From Microvelia longipes (Eukaryota; Arthropoda; Insecta; Hemiptera; Veliidae): a stretch of DNA of 64,000 nt. The position numbers were made by a program, and so were the translations under genes. Below the pieces are notes generated by a model, which saw nothing but the letters and a program-made list of their open reading frames with translations, searched no databases and had not been told where the DNA came from. The first letter of the stretch is position 1. Every line of letters begins with the position of its first letter. Shown one piece after another: positions 1 to 11,370 of this stretch. The DNA lies in NCBI GenBank assembly GCA_018340805.1, contig JACMZG010001911.1, positions 32,784,755 to 32,848,754 of the forward strand, written 5' to 3'.

Positions 1-1840
1 AAGGGGTCACCTAAACCAAAGAAGTGCCAAGATAAGATTTTATATCTTCTCAAAGATATTTTTGATCAATAAGATACAGTACGATGAAAAGAAAAATATG
101 AAACTACCCAAGATAAAATGAATTTGATTTTACTAAAAAAATTTGGTTATCATTCTGGTGTTAATTCCAAAAAAAATCCCAAGACGGGAAATTGACAAAG
201 AAAACAAATTTGCATAATCACTACATTTGATAACAGGTAAAGCGACAACATTATTTGAACGTTTTTCACCCTCAGAAAAAAGTTTAGAAAGGTGATAGAT
301 TTGTTGAGAGATAGATTCCCAAGACAAGAAGTGCTTGTTAAACATTATGTTCAAAATATGTTAGGATAAGATAAGTCTGTCAGATTTATTGGAATCTATA
401 CCTCGAGAAATATATGCCCCCGAGGAATTGACTAGAGATGCAGCAATGATTTAGCCATTAGTTGAGTCCCCTCTTCCTAGTTCCTAGAGTACACCTTTTC
501 TACTCTCCCTAGAATGATGAAAGATGGTATGGTTGATAATCGTGAATTAAAAATTTTCAGACATATGAGAATTGAATGTCCAAGTCTATTTCTACTTATG
601 TGAACAATTTATCACCACCTTCAAACTTTAAGAGGGGGATCTAAATCAGCAGATAAGATTTTTTTATTTTATTTTGATAATTCGATTGTGGAGGTTAAAA
701 ATGGACAAGAACTAGACAAATTTATTAGACAATAAAAATTATTATAAAAAAATAACAATTTGATCTAAGAGAATGGGCATTCTTAACCAATGGGAGCTAA
801 ATTTAAAAGTAATGGTAAGCGGATATGTATTATGAACAAATACAACATATAGGTTAATACATACCTCCATAGTTATACGACCTGATATCCAATCATTTTC
901 ATCAATAGTTACACAATGAAAAACCTAGCACTTTCTTTGCTTGTCTTAGTGTAACAGATATTCAATAAATTATCTGTTGTTACACCTTCTGAGCACTTGG
1001 GCTTGTTTTGCTCGCATCAGTTTCATGCAGGCAAATATTTAATAAGTTAAGTTATACTATATAAAGCATGGGGTTCGATTTGCTCCGTTTACTTTAATAA
1101 GGACAGGTTTTCTATCAAATGTATCTACTGCAATACATTTACAGCCCTGATCAACCCAATACAATCGCAAATCTTGACCACGCCCCGGTCACCCAAGTTT
1201 CTCGGAGGACAAACATTTAAAGTAAGCCAACAACAGTTGAAATCCTACAAAAGAATATAAAGGAATGCGGGAATATATTCAATCAATCCCTTTTTACTAA
1301 GGCTCGCTATGCCCGCTTTAGTTTAATACAGCAAATATTCTAGCTCAATTTACCTAATTAAATTTAAAGCCACTCATTGCATTTCTATTGATACCTTACA
1401 TAATTGTAATGAACAAAGTAAAGAACTTATCTGGACACTTATCAAGTTTTGATAATTATAATTAATATAAACATTACTTTTTAGGTTATCAAGAGGAAGT
1501 AGAGTAGAAAGGTGTTCAGTTCATACAAGTCCAACGATGTATTTATACTTTTCTCTTATTATTTATAGTTCCGTATCTAGTGTAACGTAAGAACATAAAT
1601 AATGTTTATATGAGTTAATAGTAATTTATATCTGTAAGATCACATTTCCTTGAGTTATTTTTATAGCATAAACGCACCATTTGTTGCTTATATTTTCGCT
1701 TTTTATTGGAAAATAAATGAAGAATAAAATAGAATAATATCTTACGACTAATAATAAATTAGATAATAAAAATAAAACTTATTTTTAAGTTCACTAAAAT
1801 TGTATTGCAGTCATACAAATAAATAATTTTGGTTCCTTTG
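1..1840. other. AT-rich intergenic DNA, no recognised gene
   Basis: I see no coding similarity in this stretch. The 73-codon minus-strand frame at 133-354 has no motif I recognise. The rest is AT-rich with scattered stops in all frames. Confidence 0.5.
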
Positions 1841-1844
1841 GCTA

Positions 1845-1935
1845 AAGACTAATTTTGTACCAAGTTTTAACTCTCTAGCACAAACAGCTTGATAACATAC
1901 GCACACGCATACATTAACACATACAGAGGTTTATT
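1845..1935 (-). repeat. 5S-core repeat, degenerate internal fragment
   Basis: On the minus strand this matches the conserved internal block of the repeat (tag-cataaata-cac, then the run of cacac before the 5' part). The plus strand reads TTTTGTACCAAGTTTTAACT followed by CTCTAGCACAAA. Only about 90 bp remain, and the 5S-like part is absent. Confidence 0.55.
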
Positions 1936-2009
1936 ATTCTAGACTCTAGGTTACTATTTTATTCTATAGACGGTTTATTGTGACAAACGGACATTTTTTT
2001 GACGAGGGG

Positions 2010-2171
2010 ATGATGTATTATGTTGATGTATTTATGTGATGTATTATGTTTATTATGTTTGATGTATTCATGTTTATATTATGTTTATTATTTGATGTAT
2101 TTATGTTATGAATTATGTTAATTATGTTAATGTAAACTCTTTTTTTATGAGGATTCTGGGGGGGGGGGGGG
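2010..2171. repeat. Degenerate ATGT-rich minisatellite followed by a G14 tract
   Basis: GATGTATTATGTT-like words repeat irregularly from 2010 to 2133, and a run of 14 G follows at 2158-2171. The minus-strand frame here is only a translation of this repeat. Confidence 0.7.
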
Positions 2172-3054
2172 TTTACCTCATTACCATTTTTCCTTCCGTA
2201 TCTGCACCTGGTTACAGTCCTGGTAGACTGTATGGTCATGTATTAAATAAGTTAATATGACAACAAATTATTATGTTATTTATATTCTTATCACACAATT
2301 AACCTATTTAGTTTTTATATTTTAATTTTAAAAATAATAATAATAAAATGAATACGTAAAAAAGATATTTTTGTTCAATATATTTACTAAAAAAGTAATA
2401 ATAAAATTGTTGGGATTAAAAAATACTAAGCCACAATATACTTGTGAAGACAATTAATTTAATAAAATATTTTCTACTGTTCGATACAAACGGAATTTAA
2501 GCGAGGGAAATTGCAATTATTTATTTTTAATTAAATATTGTTAACAAGAATTTACAAGAGATAAATAACGTAAAGGGTGTACAAAGTTAATCTGGTTTGT
2601 GAAAGTAACTGGATGCGGTAAACCAATATATTTTCTAGGATCTGATATATAAAAGGTTCAATATACAGCAGAGCAGTAGGTATTAAGGGCAGCCCTATAC
2701 AGAGTAATGTGACCACATTGTGAACACTATCCTTGATGGTCCATGTTTTAAAAGATTTACAATGATTTTAATAACATTTAAGGACAGAGGAGACTTCTGT
2801 TCTTTATTTCAACGAAGTCCTGTCAGAAACAAAGCAATGGCTAATTTAAACATACTTTAACAGAAGCATAAAGAAACATGTTCCAGTTAAAAGATTTTAT
2901 AAGCTATATATTTAATACACATGTATTTTATGTTTTCCTCATTCATACTGTAAATAGGAAAAGTATTGTCAAAAAATTAGAAAACGGGAATTCGCTTAAA
3001 TTAGCAAAGAAAATCAGAGGTTTTTCCTCTGAAAAGACCTCGTTTTTCACAAAG

Positions 3055-3645
3055 TTGTCTGTCTTATAGTGTGTGTTTGTGAGTGTCTGATATCGAAGTT
3101 TCACTTAATATATATGAGCGTACTTAAGCGTGAGAGTTTGACCTTAGGTCTACTTGTACTATCCAGAAAATATTTTTAAGACGTAAATAACCGAATTAAA
3201 GACTTTTTAAACATTTTTAAAATAATCATAGAATGCAGAAAAACGTTTTGATAAATATTAGATTTAAACGCACGTAGTCGTATTTAAGACCTAACAAATA
3301 CATGCGCCAAATTTTATCTCATTAACAGAATTAGTTCATTTTTATCATATGACTTGTATACGTCTTTTTAAATTGTAAAAAAATCTAAAAACAATTATAG
3401 TGAGTAAAAATTTGGTACTGTTGTATTCTTTTATGTAATAAATAAACATACTATAAGTTTCGTCTCAATACGAGAAGTATATCCACTGTTTTTGTGAGAT
3501 AAAAGTTAAGCAGCATCGAGCGAGGTCAGTGCCTGGATAGGTGACTAGTGTAAATCATAACAATGTATTTACTATCTAAGAAAGAGGGGAGCGAGTCCGA
3601 AGTTGTGAGGATAGGGTGAGGAAAAATTCTAAGCTACCCAATTAG
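3055..3645 (+). repeat. 5S-core repeat, 5'-truncated copy
   Basis: This copy begins in the conserved block near GTGTCTGATATCGAAG. It keeps the middle section and has the 5S-like core at about 3503-3546 (AAGTTAAGCAGCATCGAGCG, then GGTCAGTGCCTGGATAGGTG). The 3' GAGCGAGTCCGAAG module and a decayed terminus follow. No reading frame is conserved between copies, so the repeat is non-coding. Confidence 0.75.
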
Positions 3646-4196
3646 TGGCATAAGCAAAGTTAATAAACCCAGCAGTAATAATTGCGGGATTGGTAAATGT
3701 ACCAGTGAATAATATAGAAAAATGTGAAATTGGCAAATGAGCAGAGAATAATACAAGCTGAGTGTTTTTTTTTAATAATAAATACACATTTTTACTTACA
3801 GTACTTTAGCTTTTGTTCGGTTCAGCGAAGTGAAACACTGAAACAGAATAAAAATGAAATATAAATTTTGTATATTTACAGCAATGAAAGTAGTGCCTTA
3901 AACATAATTTTGCAATGTAACCTTCCCTTCATAAAATACAGTGGTAATAAATAATTAATGGTCTATATTAAATTATATTTTTACGCACACGTAAGTTTTA
4001 AAACCGTCATAATTATAGTCCAAGAGCCAGTCACAAATTAGGTGACCATGGAGCCTTAATGGTTCAACCATATATACTTATTTTGGCTCTCTGGCAAAAA
4101 ATTAAAATTAAATCATTATTATTTAAAAATAAATAATAATGAAAAAATAACACAAATCAGCAATGAATACGAAAAGGGCTTATTTTTAATGAGTCT

Positions 4197-4280
4197 AAGG
4201 CCCGTGAAGAAGCCGAAGCGCTATGCGCCGAGACAGCACTGCGCCGAGGCAGCGAAACGGTGCCGACAACCCTGTTTTAT
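4197..4280. other. GC-rich island with a 16-bp tandem duplication
   Basis: This is an isolated patch, mostly G and C, inside very AT-rich DNA. TGCGCCGAGACAGC at 4224 is followed by TGCGCCGAGGCAGC at 4240. I recognise no gene or element. Confidence 0.4.
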
Positions 4281-4511
4281 ATAGGGAATTAAATGTTTAG
4301 GCAATCATTTAGAATCTCATTAGAATCTAAACTAAATGTACTAATTTTATATTTAAAATGTTTCTTTTTGTGGACTTATAAAAAAATAATAAAAACAGAT
4401 TAATTACACGAAAGTCCTATATTTTTTAATATATAATAATAACTAAGCTTTCGACTAAAAATTAGTCGAATTTAATAAATATAAAATATAAAATAAAAAA
4501 CAAACTACTAT

Positions 4512-4596
4512 ATATTGCACCTTGATATGGTTTGGTAAGCTATTGGTATGGTTTGGTAAGCTATAAGGCTTACCAAACCATACCAAGGTGCAATAT
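4512..4596. repeat. Hairpin with 29-bp arms and an extra internal arm copy
   Basis: The left arm (4512-4540) and right arm (4568-4596) are inverted copies with one mismatch. The loop holds a second, direct copy of the inner arm (TTGGTATGGTTTGGTAAGC at 4543-4561), so the right arm can pair with either left copy. Confidence 0.85.
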
Positions 4597-5544
4597 GAAG
4601 CAGTTTGTAAATTTCAATAAAATATAATTATAATAAATATTATAATATAATAAATAAAATAGAATCATATTAATAAAATTGCATAAAAAATAGCAGTAAG
4701 TGTTGACAATAAGCTAAAACTTAAAAGTCTCCTAAAGACCCCATAAAGATTTTTTTTAATCACCAATGTCATTTTAGGGGAGTTTTAAGCTCACGACATA
4801 AAAATTAACATTTTTTTTGACAATTATATTTTTCATTACGAAGTTTTAAAGAACAGTATTTAGGAATACATTTTTAAGGCTAAATCTTCCCCTTCTGGAG
4901 GGATTTGAATCTGTTAAAGTTTAATCTAAAATCTAAAAGTAAATTGTTGTTAATACTCTCGTCTAAAATAAATCGGGATCCGTGCTAATCCCCTGTGCTT
5001 GAATTATTGCCAGCTACTTGGAAAAGCTTAAACCTGAAGCTTTTCAAGTGACGTGCTCTAAAGCTCTTTAACCTAACGTTTATTTAGCCACTTTTGTGAT
5101 TCAAAAATAAGAATTTGTTGTTATAATATTACTAAAGTTTCACAAAATGTTTTCTTGTAATAAAATATTCACTTAAGGTTAAGTTTTTTTTGCTGTCTAT
5201 CATCTACAATTAGAATTATCACACAGTAAAAGAAATCGTAATAAAGACGAAATCGCATATAATTTAATTTCAACGTCCACAAAATTGATATTAGTCCGAT
5301 TTTGTAACTAAGATGTACGTGTGACCAATATAAGCAATATCTTTTAATACAAAAAAGGTACAAAAATGTATGTAAATGTATTTTTAGAACAAAAAAGTTG
5401 TTAAATTAACCGATTTAGGCAAAACAATTAATATATTGAAACCGTACACAATCCGTAGAATATAGCATTAGATCGTAATAAGTCTATCTATTGACAGTTA
5501 TCCAATTCATACTCTATAGAAATCTTATTATTAAAAGTAAAAAT

Positions 5545-5915
5545 CGGGTGCAGGATACCTCGAAACTTTCCTCGCTACATCGATTTCGCTACGCTCATCC
5601 TCCCAGCTTCAGACTAACTTCGCTCGTCCACAGATAGTCATAAAAAATATTCTCCGAATAAGACAATTACAGCGTTAGACTAATATTCGTACAAAGTTTC
5701 AACTCTCTAGCATAAATACACTGGGAGCTACGATGATAACAGACACACAAACCACACACATACAGACAGACAACATTTCGAAAACCACTCAGGAGGCCTT
5801 AAAAACGCCTCAAACCGATAATTCCAGTGACATCTAGGTTTCGCATTTTTTGCAAACACAATACTTCTCCTATATTATATCTACGGTATATGAGGAAAAG
5901 TAAAAATATTTAATA
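5545..5915 (-). repeat. 5S-core repeat with an internal deletion that removes the 5S part
   Basis: On the minus strand, the 3' modules (ctcatcctcccagcttcag and cttcgctcgtcc, plus-strand spelling) join directly to the TTTCCGAATA...TCTCTAGCATAAATACACTG block and then to the 5' end (TACGGTATATGAGGAAAAGT). About 350 bp, including the 5S-like core, are missing. Confidence 0.8.
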
Positions 5916-5929
5916 GTTTTTTATTTTCT

Positions 5930-6700
5930 TTCTATATATAGTAAATCGTTCATTAATTAATACTTAAGTTTCCCTGAGTAATTTTCTCTATAACTTTCTT
6001 ATTAATATCAAATGGCTATCATATTTTCCCCTCAATTAGTTCCAATTACATTTTTCCTCTTTTCTTTTATTCCTTCCTTCGTAGCTTTTAACTAGAAATG
6101 ACCTGAAAAGAATTTATAATATTTTATATTGAGAAAAATATAATAAAATATTATACTAACAGCCTCCATTAAGGCGGAACGCTATTTACCTTTTTGTCAA
6201 TATTGAAAATGACACGGCACATTAAAAAAGGTACAGGGAAATAATGCATAATAAATTGAATTTTTTATTGAATTTATTAATTGGTTTTTAAATGACAAAG
6301 AGTAGAAAAAAATTAAACTAAAGAGGGTAATAAAATATAATAAGCTTGGACAAAATAGATTTTTTTAATAAAAATGTTTTTATGGAATCCCCAAAGGATA
6401 AAAGCTCTTGGAGGAGGATTGGTGATTGCTTAATCAGTTCGGAATGAAACATGTTACGAACATTAGCGTCATAAATGTCTTGAGACCCTTTGTTTTTCAC
6501 AAATGCATTGCGTCATTAACTCACAATAATGACTCATCAAATATTCAACACTCAAAAAACACATTGGAATGAGTTCAATTTTTTACACATTAACTACAAA
6601 GTACGATACACATGCAAAGAGTTGAATTCCTCAACAGCTCGGATTTAAATGTTTGACATATAAAATTTTATAAAAACAATCCCCGGATTTAAATAAATTT
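5930..6700. other. AT-rich spacer, nothing recognised
   Basis: Low-complexity AT-rich DNA. I find no coding motif, RNA gene or repeat boundary between the 5S-core repeat copy and the Penelope-like fragment downstream. Confidence 0.4.
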
Positions 6701-6710
6701 TAAATTTGAT

Positions 6711-7055
6711 TTGGTGGTATCGAGGAAGAATGCTATTTACAAAACTGCTAAAACAATAAACTGTTATAAGAGAATTGTCATAAGGCCACAGGTAAGCGCG
6801 AGGGCTGCAAAACTCTATCGCCGTTGTCCCTTGTCACCTGTGGCAGCTAATATAGTTTTTAGGGTCCAGAGGAATATCGTCTGCTCGTCTCTAGTCCAAG
6901 TCTTGGAAAAGATATATGTTGATGATATTTCTTTGTCTGGCCACAAGGAAGAGAGATTCTGGATAAATTTTCACAGCATATGAAATCCATTTACCCCAAC
7001 ATAAAGTTCATGATGAAAATATAGAATGATAAATCGCTGGATTCCTCTTTGATAA
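6711..7055 (+). pseudogene. Penelope-like element reverse transcriptase fragment
   Basis: Translated in two frames, this stretch holds the palm part of a PLE reverse transcriptase, which copies element RNA during retrotransposition. Frame one gives PLSPVAANIVF and then YVDDISL with the catalytic aspartate pair. A frameshift near 6960 moves the reading to HMKSIYPNIKFMMKI, the block that normally follows in PLEs (a SIHPNIKFTME-type motif), and an in-frame TAG comes after it. Only about 115 codons of an expected several hundred remain, with no fingers or endonuclease. It is broken by at least one frameshift and one stop. It ends at the (TAA)n tail of a SINE fragment, beyond which a second PLE fragment lies on the other strand. 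The family call is firm; the subfamily is not. Confidence 0.65.
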
Positions 7056-7059
7056 TAAT

Positions 7060-7061
7060 AA

Positions 7062-7122
<61 letters not shown>

Positions 7123-7212
7123 TAATAATAATAATAATAATTAATGCTAATTTCAAGGCCTTCCGGCCCTTCAGGGTATTCGCCCTGCGGGAACCACCAG
7201 GGCGAGTACCCA
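7060..7212 (-). mobile_element. SINE 3' end with (ATT)n tail, same family as the copy at 53 kb
   Basis: Read on the minus strand, GGTGGTTCCCGCAGGG is followed by a GC-rich stretch and then a long ATT-repeat tail (7060-7140). The same order of blocks (GGTGGTTCCCGCAGGGG, CCGCAAGGC, ATT tail) ends the tRNA-derived SINE at 53.09-53.51 kb. The tRNA-like head is missing. The SINE fragment sits between two Penelope-like fragments. Confidence 0.6.
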
Positions 7213-7322
7213 GTGTAAATGGAGATTACATCAAAAGAAATCAAGATATTGTTATCCCGAATGGTAACTTGTTTGAGTTTACTATAAAACGTAAATAAAT
7301 CTTGAATAATGTAATTATTCAA
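7213..7322 (-). pseudogene. Penelope-like reverse transcriptase fragment, opposite strand
   Basis: The minus strand encodes about 37 residues ending in ILISFDVISIYTG. This corresponds to the conserved PLE reverse transcriptase block (LVSLDVVSLFTN-type) that carries the first catalytic aspartate. The preceding IIQDLFTFYSKLKQ fits the segment just upstream of it in the family. In an intact element this block lies on the same strand as, and about 100 codons before, the YVDD block. Here that block (6711-7055) is on the plus strand, so the locus is rearranged. The frame runs on into SINE-derived sequence and then into a poly-isoleucine translation of (ATT)n, which is not protein. Confidence 0.6.
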
Positions 7323-7764
7323 TTAGTTTAGTTTGTTAGTTTTTTATAGTTTCATGTTGGGCTATCTATAAAATTCACTGTCCCTTTGACTTTGTAACCT
7401 GGTTTGATGGTTTCATGATTTTAAAATCTTAGCAAACATTTTTTTCTAATTTTCTTAGGAAAAAAATTGCAAAAAGAGTAGGCGTCATAATGGGAGTCAA
7501 ACCTATTTCTAGAGACTCTTTTGTAAACACGCTATTTGTCGAACAGATACATATTTTTTAATTAAACTTTGTACGAAAATCAACCTACGAGGACAAGAAC
7601 TATGTTGGAAACTAGATTCTCGTGATCACTAAACAAGTTATCTTAGTCAACAAAATTTTCAAATAATCGATAAATTTCAAGGTAATTATTTTCCGTCGCG
7701 AAAAAGTCCCAATTTATCCTTTTTGGGGCGTCACCTAATATTAACTGAATTATTAGATTCAGGC

Positions 7765-8455
7765 GTTTTTAAGACTTTTTATCAATGTTGTCTCTCATCA
7801 TATGTGTGTGTCTGTTATTATTCATCGTAGCTCCCACTGTATTTATGCAAGAGAATTGAAACTTTGTATAAAAATCAGCCTTTAGGTGTAATTGTGTTAT
7901 CCGGAAAATAATTTTTTATGATGTCACTAACCCGCAAGACATCACAAAATGACAGCAAAATTTTGAAAAATCTTAAAAGGAGAAAAAAACTTGCGATCGA
8001 TTTAAGATTTGGCACGCATGTAACTATGTATAAGACCATACATATGTGCCAAGTTTCATTAACAGCATTAGTTCCATTTTTATCAAATAACTTGTACACG
8101 TATTTAAAAAAAAATTAAAAACATACTTGAGTTGAAATTTGGTACATGTTTAATTTTAACGTAATAAATAAGTACACTAAGTTACGTTCGAATATGACAA
8201 GACTATCTATGGTTTTTAATGATTCATTAATGTTTAGCAGCATCGAACGTAGTTAGTGCCTAGATGGGTGACCGTTAAAAATGAAACGGATGTATTTACT
8301 ATCTGAGGACGAGCGAAGCTAGTCGGAATACGTATAGCAGTATAATTTTAATGACTTGCATATTCTGAGGACGAGCGAAGCGAGTCTAATGTAGGGAGCA
8401 TGAGCGTACCGAATCCAATGTGACGAGGAAAAGTTCCGAGGTACCCTGTACCCAA
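7765..8455 (+). repeat. 5S-core repeat, nearly full-length
   Basis: This copy includes the CATCGTAGCTCCCACTGTAT block, a TGATGTCACTAACCCGCAAG segment and the long middle part. The 5S-like core is at about 8233-8275 (TTTAGCAGCATCGAACGTAG, then TGCCTAGATGGGTGACCGTT). Two GAGGACGAGCGAAGC modules and the terminus AAGTTCCGAGGTACCCTGTA follow. The overlapping 66-74 codon frames are not conserved in other copies. Confidence 0.85.
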
Positions 8456-8890
8456 TTTGTGGTATACTAGATTTCATAGATTCGATGAAATCTCGTAGTT
8501 TGATAAAAAAAAAAATTGTTGAATACATCCTCAAGCAACAGTTCTTGTAGTTTTAGTTTATCTGATGTTATTGTTTATCTATCTGCTCTACACTCCAATG
8601 ATGCAATTGGAGTTTCAAATTAATAAAAATAGATACAGGGAAAAAGTAACCAGTATAATAGCATTTTGTTGGAATGGTAACTAATTTTTTCCCATCTAAT
8701 TTTCTTCCATCTTTTTACTTAATGTAAAAAGGTTGAATCAATAAGTTAAGTCAAATGCAAGTTCCTCATACTAAGCAATAACAGCTCCAGCCATTTCTGA
8801 GCACGAGCATAGTGCTCTATCTCATTCAGAGATGCTCTTAAAACTTTCTACCTAGGTGTGTACAAATGAGATTCCGTACACATAAACACA

Positions 8891-8960
8891 CGCGCGCGCG
8901 CGCATAAAGCGCAATATAAATATTTATATATATATATATATATTATTATATATATATATA
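8891..8960. repeat. (CG)6 and (TA)n microsatellites
   Basis: A CG dinucleotide run at 8891-8903 is followed by a TA run at 8924-8960. Confidence 0.85.
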
Positions 8961-9401
8961 GCCTAATTTTTATTAATTCAATAGATATTTTATTTTTAAA
9001 ATGTGACTACAACCTTTATTTGGTAATACTTACTGTTAATAAATCAATAATCATTATATGGTTAAATAAAAACGTTAATTTTATGATAAAATATACGACA
9101 AAAAACTCGGACAGCACAAATAACAATTCTACGAACCAAACCCGACACTCAACCTAACTCGACTAACCATAAATACTAACTAAAGAAAATATAAATATCT
9201 TTATTTAGAAATTCCTTTTGAAAATTCATTGATATGTATTGTGGACACGAGGCGAGGTAAAGATACAACATAAGGTTTATAACGAAACATACTGTTATAG
9301 TCAACCCGATGGTTCAATCAACAAATCAAATTTTAACGAACTGTAAATAGTACCAACACAAACCTGCTGAGGTTGGATGATCTAAATAAGAGTTTTTTTA
9401 C

Positions 9402-9690
9402 TTTTCCTTTTTTATACTGTAGGTCTATATGAAAAGTATTGCGTTGGCACAACAAATCCGAAACTGAGATTTGAACTGAATTATTCGTTTAAGTGTTTCA
9501 AGACCTCCTGAATGGTTTTAACAAAATTGTTTTTCTGTACTTAGTATGTGTGTATATATGCGTCCGTCGTCATCGTAGCTCCCAGTGTATTTTTGATAAG
9601 GAGTTGAAACGTGGTACAAAAATCAATCGTTAGGTTAGTTATGCTATCAGGAAAAAATGATGACGTCATTCACCATAATTTTTTGGTAAA
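9402..9690 (+). repeat. 5S-core repeat, 5' fragment
   Basis: This fragment has the terminal hairpin region (ACTTTTCCTT...ATGAAAAGT), the CATCGTAGCTCCCAGTGTAT block and a TGATGACGTCATTCACC segment. Similarity stops near 9690, just before the cluster of GC-rich hairpins. Confidence 0.75.
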
Positions 9691-9726
9691 TGATGGCTTA
9701 CCAAAAATTTTGGAAATTCATAAAAC

Positions 9727-9897
9727 GGGCCTTCCTCGGCCCACCGGGCCGCTTCGCGGCCCGGGGGCCTCCCTGTGGCCGCTTCGCGGCCACATTGTTG
9801 TTGGTTTGTATTATGTGTTGTTCTTGTTACATGGCATTTTGCCATGTATCTAGCGAATTTTCACAGCCTTTCCACACAGGCCCGCTTCGCGGGCCTG
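9727..9897. repeat. Cluster of GC-rich perfect hairpins with TTC loops
   Basis: Three 21-nt hairpins share one design: a 9-bp perfect stem and a TTC loop, with a constant CGC/GCG pair set next to the loop. Stems are CCGGGCCGC at 9744-9764, TGTGGCCGC at 9774-9794 and CAGGCCCGC at 9877-9897. The outer stem bases differ between hairpins but remain self-complementary. A fourth GC hairpin (GGGCC, 6-nt loop, GGCCC) lies at 9727-9742, and CATGGCA/TGCCATG flanks a TTT loop at 9830-9846. The 80-codon frames over this region are probably by-products of the palindromes. Function is unknown. The pattern resembles mobile GC palindromes described in some algal and fungal organelle genomes. Confidence 0.85.
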
Positions 9898-10416
9898 AGA
9901 GGCTTTCTCAGAAATTTGATTTTGCTAATTGAGATTTTATTCATACTCTATCATTAATAGTATGCTACAATATTAAAATTAAGAAGCATTATTGTGCCGG
10001 CAATCGCGCAACAATCGTCACGAAAATTCATTCTAGCTACACAAATTTAAAGTCAGACAGCTTTAACTTTCACAGAGTTTTATTGATATAAGTATCGATA
10101 CGAAGAAGGAACAACTGTAACATAAAACTTCCGTTTTCGCGAAAAATAATCGAACAAGAACCCGTAAAAAACCCATTTGAACCCTGGTTAGAACCCGTAA
10201 AAGAATTTTACCGTCTATACTAATAAACTTGAAACGAATCGAAAAACTAGAATAAAATACGTCAAACATAATTCTTTCCTGACAGTGTTGTCCAAAACAA
10301 AAACATTAAAAAAAAAAACAAACAAATATAGATAAAATAAACCTAGCGGCGGCCGCGACAATTATAAAACAAAAATATATTCATATTTTAGTTTTTAAAT
10401 AAATGCCGTTTCCGTC

Positions 10417-10790
10417 ACTTAAGATTGCCTGATTGAGCTGAAACGGTCGCAATCGTTTTGAATGACTTTCGACCATATAAAGACTACTTCGAGGGTTTCT
10501 TCCGCTTTACGGCCTGCTTAGCTCGGCGTGGTTAGTGGAAGCCATTTTTGTCCTGGTCTCTATGGGACAGTAGGCTTACCAGGATGGAGCTAGAGGTAGA
10601 GGCCCCTCTTTTATACTATCACCACCCTCTAACACTACTGAACCCAACAGATATCGTACGAGTCTTTGACCTAGAGTATACATATACAAGATTATAATAT
10701 ATGTATACCGTTTGCGCCATTTGTGATGGTTCGATTGAGCTGAATCGGTCTTAATCGATTCAGCTAGCCGTCTACCTAAACACGAAATAC
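10417..10790. repeat. Two related GATTGAGCTGAA-type segments, unclassified
   Basis: GATTGAGCTGAAACGGTC near 10431 and GATTGAGCTGAATCGGTC near 10732 begin related stretches with moderate GC. A further echo (TCGGTT...TCGATTC) is seen near 48240. I cannot assign a family. Confidence 0.35.
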
Positions 10791-10839
10791 CTTGTTTTAT
10801 AGCCATTTCAAGTTTCAAAAAAATTTTTTTTCATGTCGT

Positions 10840-10980
10840 CATAACTTTGGTTGATGACGTCATAATGTTTTTATAAAACAATAGGCCTCGTAACCTCCTC
10901 GACATTCTCGCGATTTGCAAAGTTTCGTTTCAATTGAGAGAAACGCCTTCGAGAGTTATCGTTCGCCATACGGGGGTTTT

Positions 10981-11020
<40 letters not shown>

Positions 11021-11370
11021 CATATATATATATATATACATATATATATAAACTTTTTTCGGACTTATATTTTTGTTATCAGGAAGTCAATAGGAACCGA
11101 TTCCGCTCACTCCCACCTCAACTTCCGTCATCCGAACAACCTCATAAGCGTCATTTTCATAATGAAAATTCGCTAAAACGTGAAAAATGTTTTGATCGGT
11201 TTAAAATTTATCAAAATTTGAAACTTAAAAAATTTAAATTGGTACAAGTAAATCATTTTTTCGAAATACATTTCTTTATAATAGGGGAAACATATATTTA
11301 TTTCTTGTTGGATCATAAAATTTAAACAGTATCGAGCGAGGTCAGTGCCTAGATGGGTGACTGCTGAGAT
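10840..11370 (+). repeat. Diverged element ending in a 5S-like core
   Basis: GATGACGTCATAATG at about 10851, a (TA)n array at 10981-11050 and a GC-richer segment lead into GGATCATAAAATTTAAACAG and ATCGAGCGAGGTCAGTGCC, with TAGATGGGTGACTGCTGAG after it (11310-11363). The upstream half does not match the main 5S-core repeat well, so this may be a subfamily or a composite. A block here (CTCCGTCATCC-like) recurs near 58700. Confidence 0.5.

Noticed and set aside
133..354. Minus-strand frame that faintly recalls the PLE linker before the endonuclease
   Set aside because: The resemblance is limited to a few residues. No GIY-YIG motif or hammerhead lies nearby.
9611..9957. Three overlapping 60-80 codon frames over the GC hairpins
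   Set aside because: All three frames are open because the GC palindromes lack stop codons. No one frame shows conservation.
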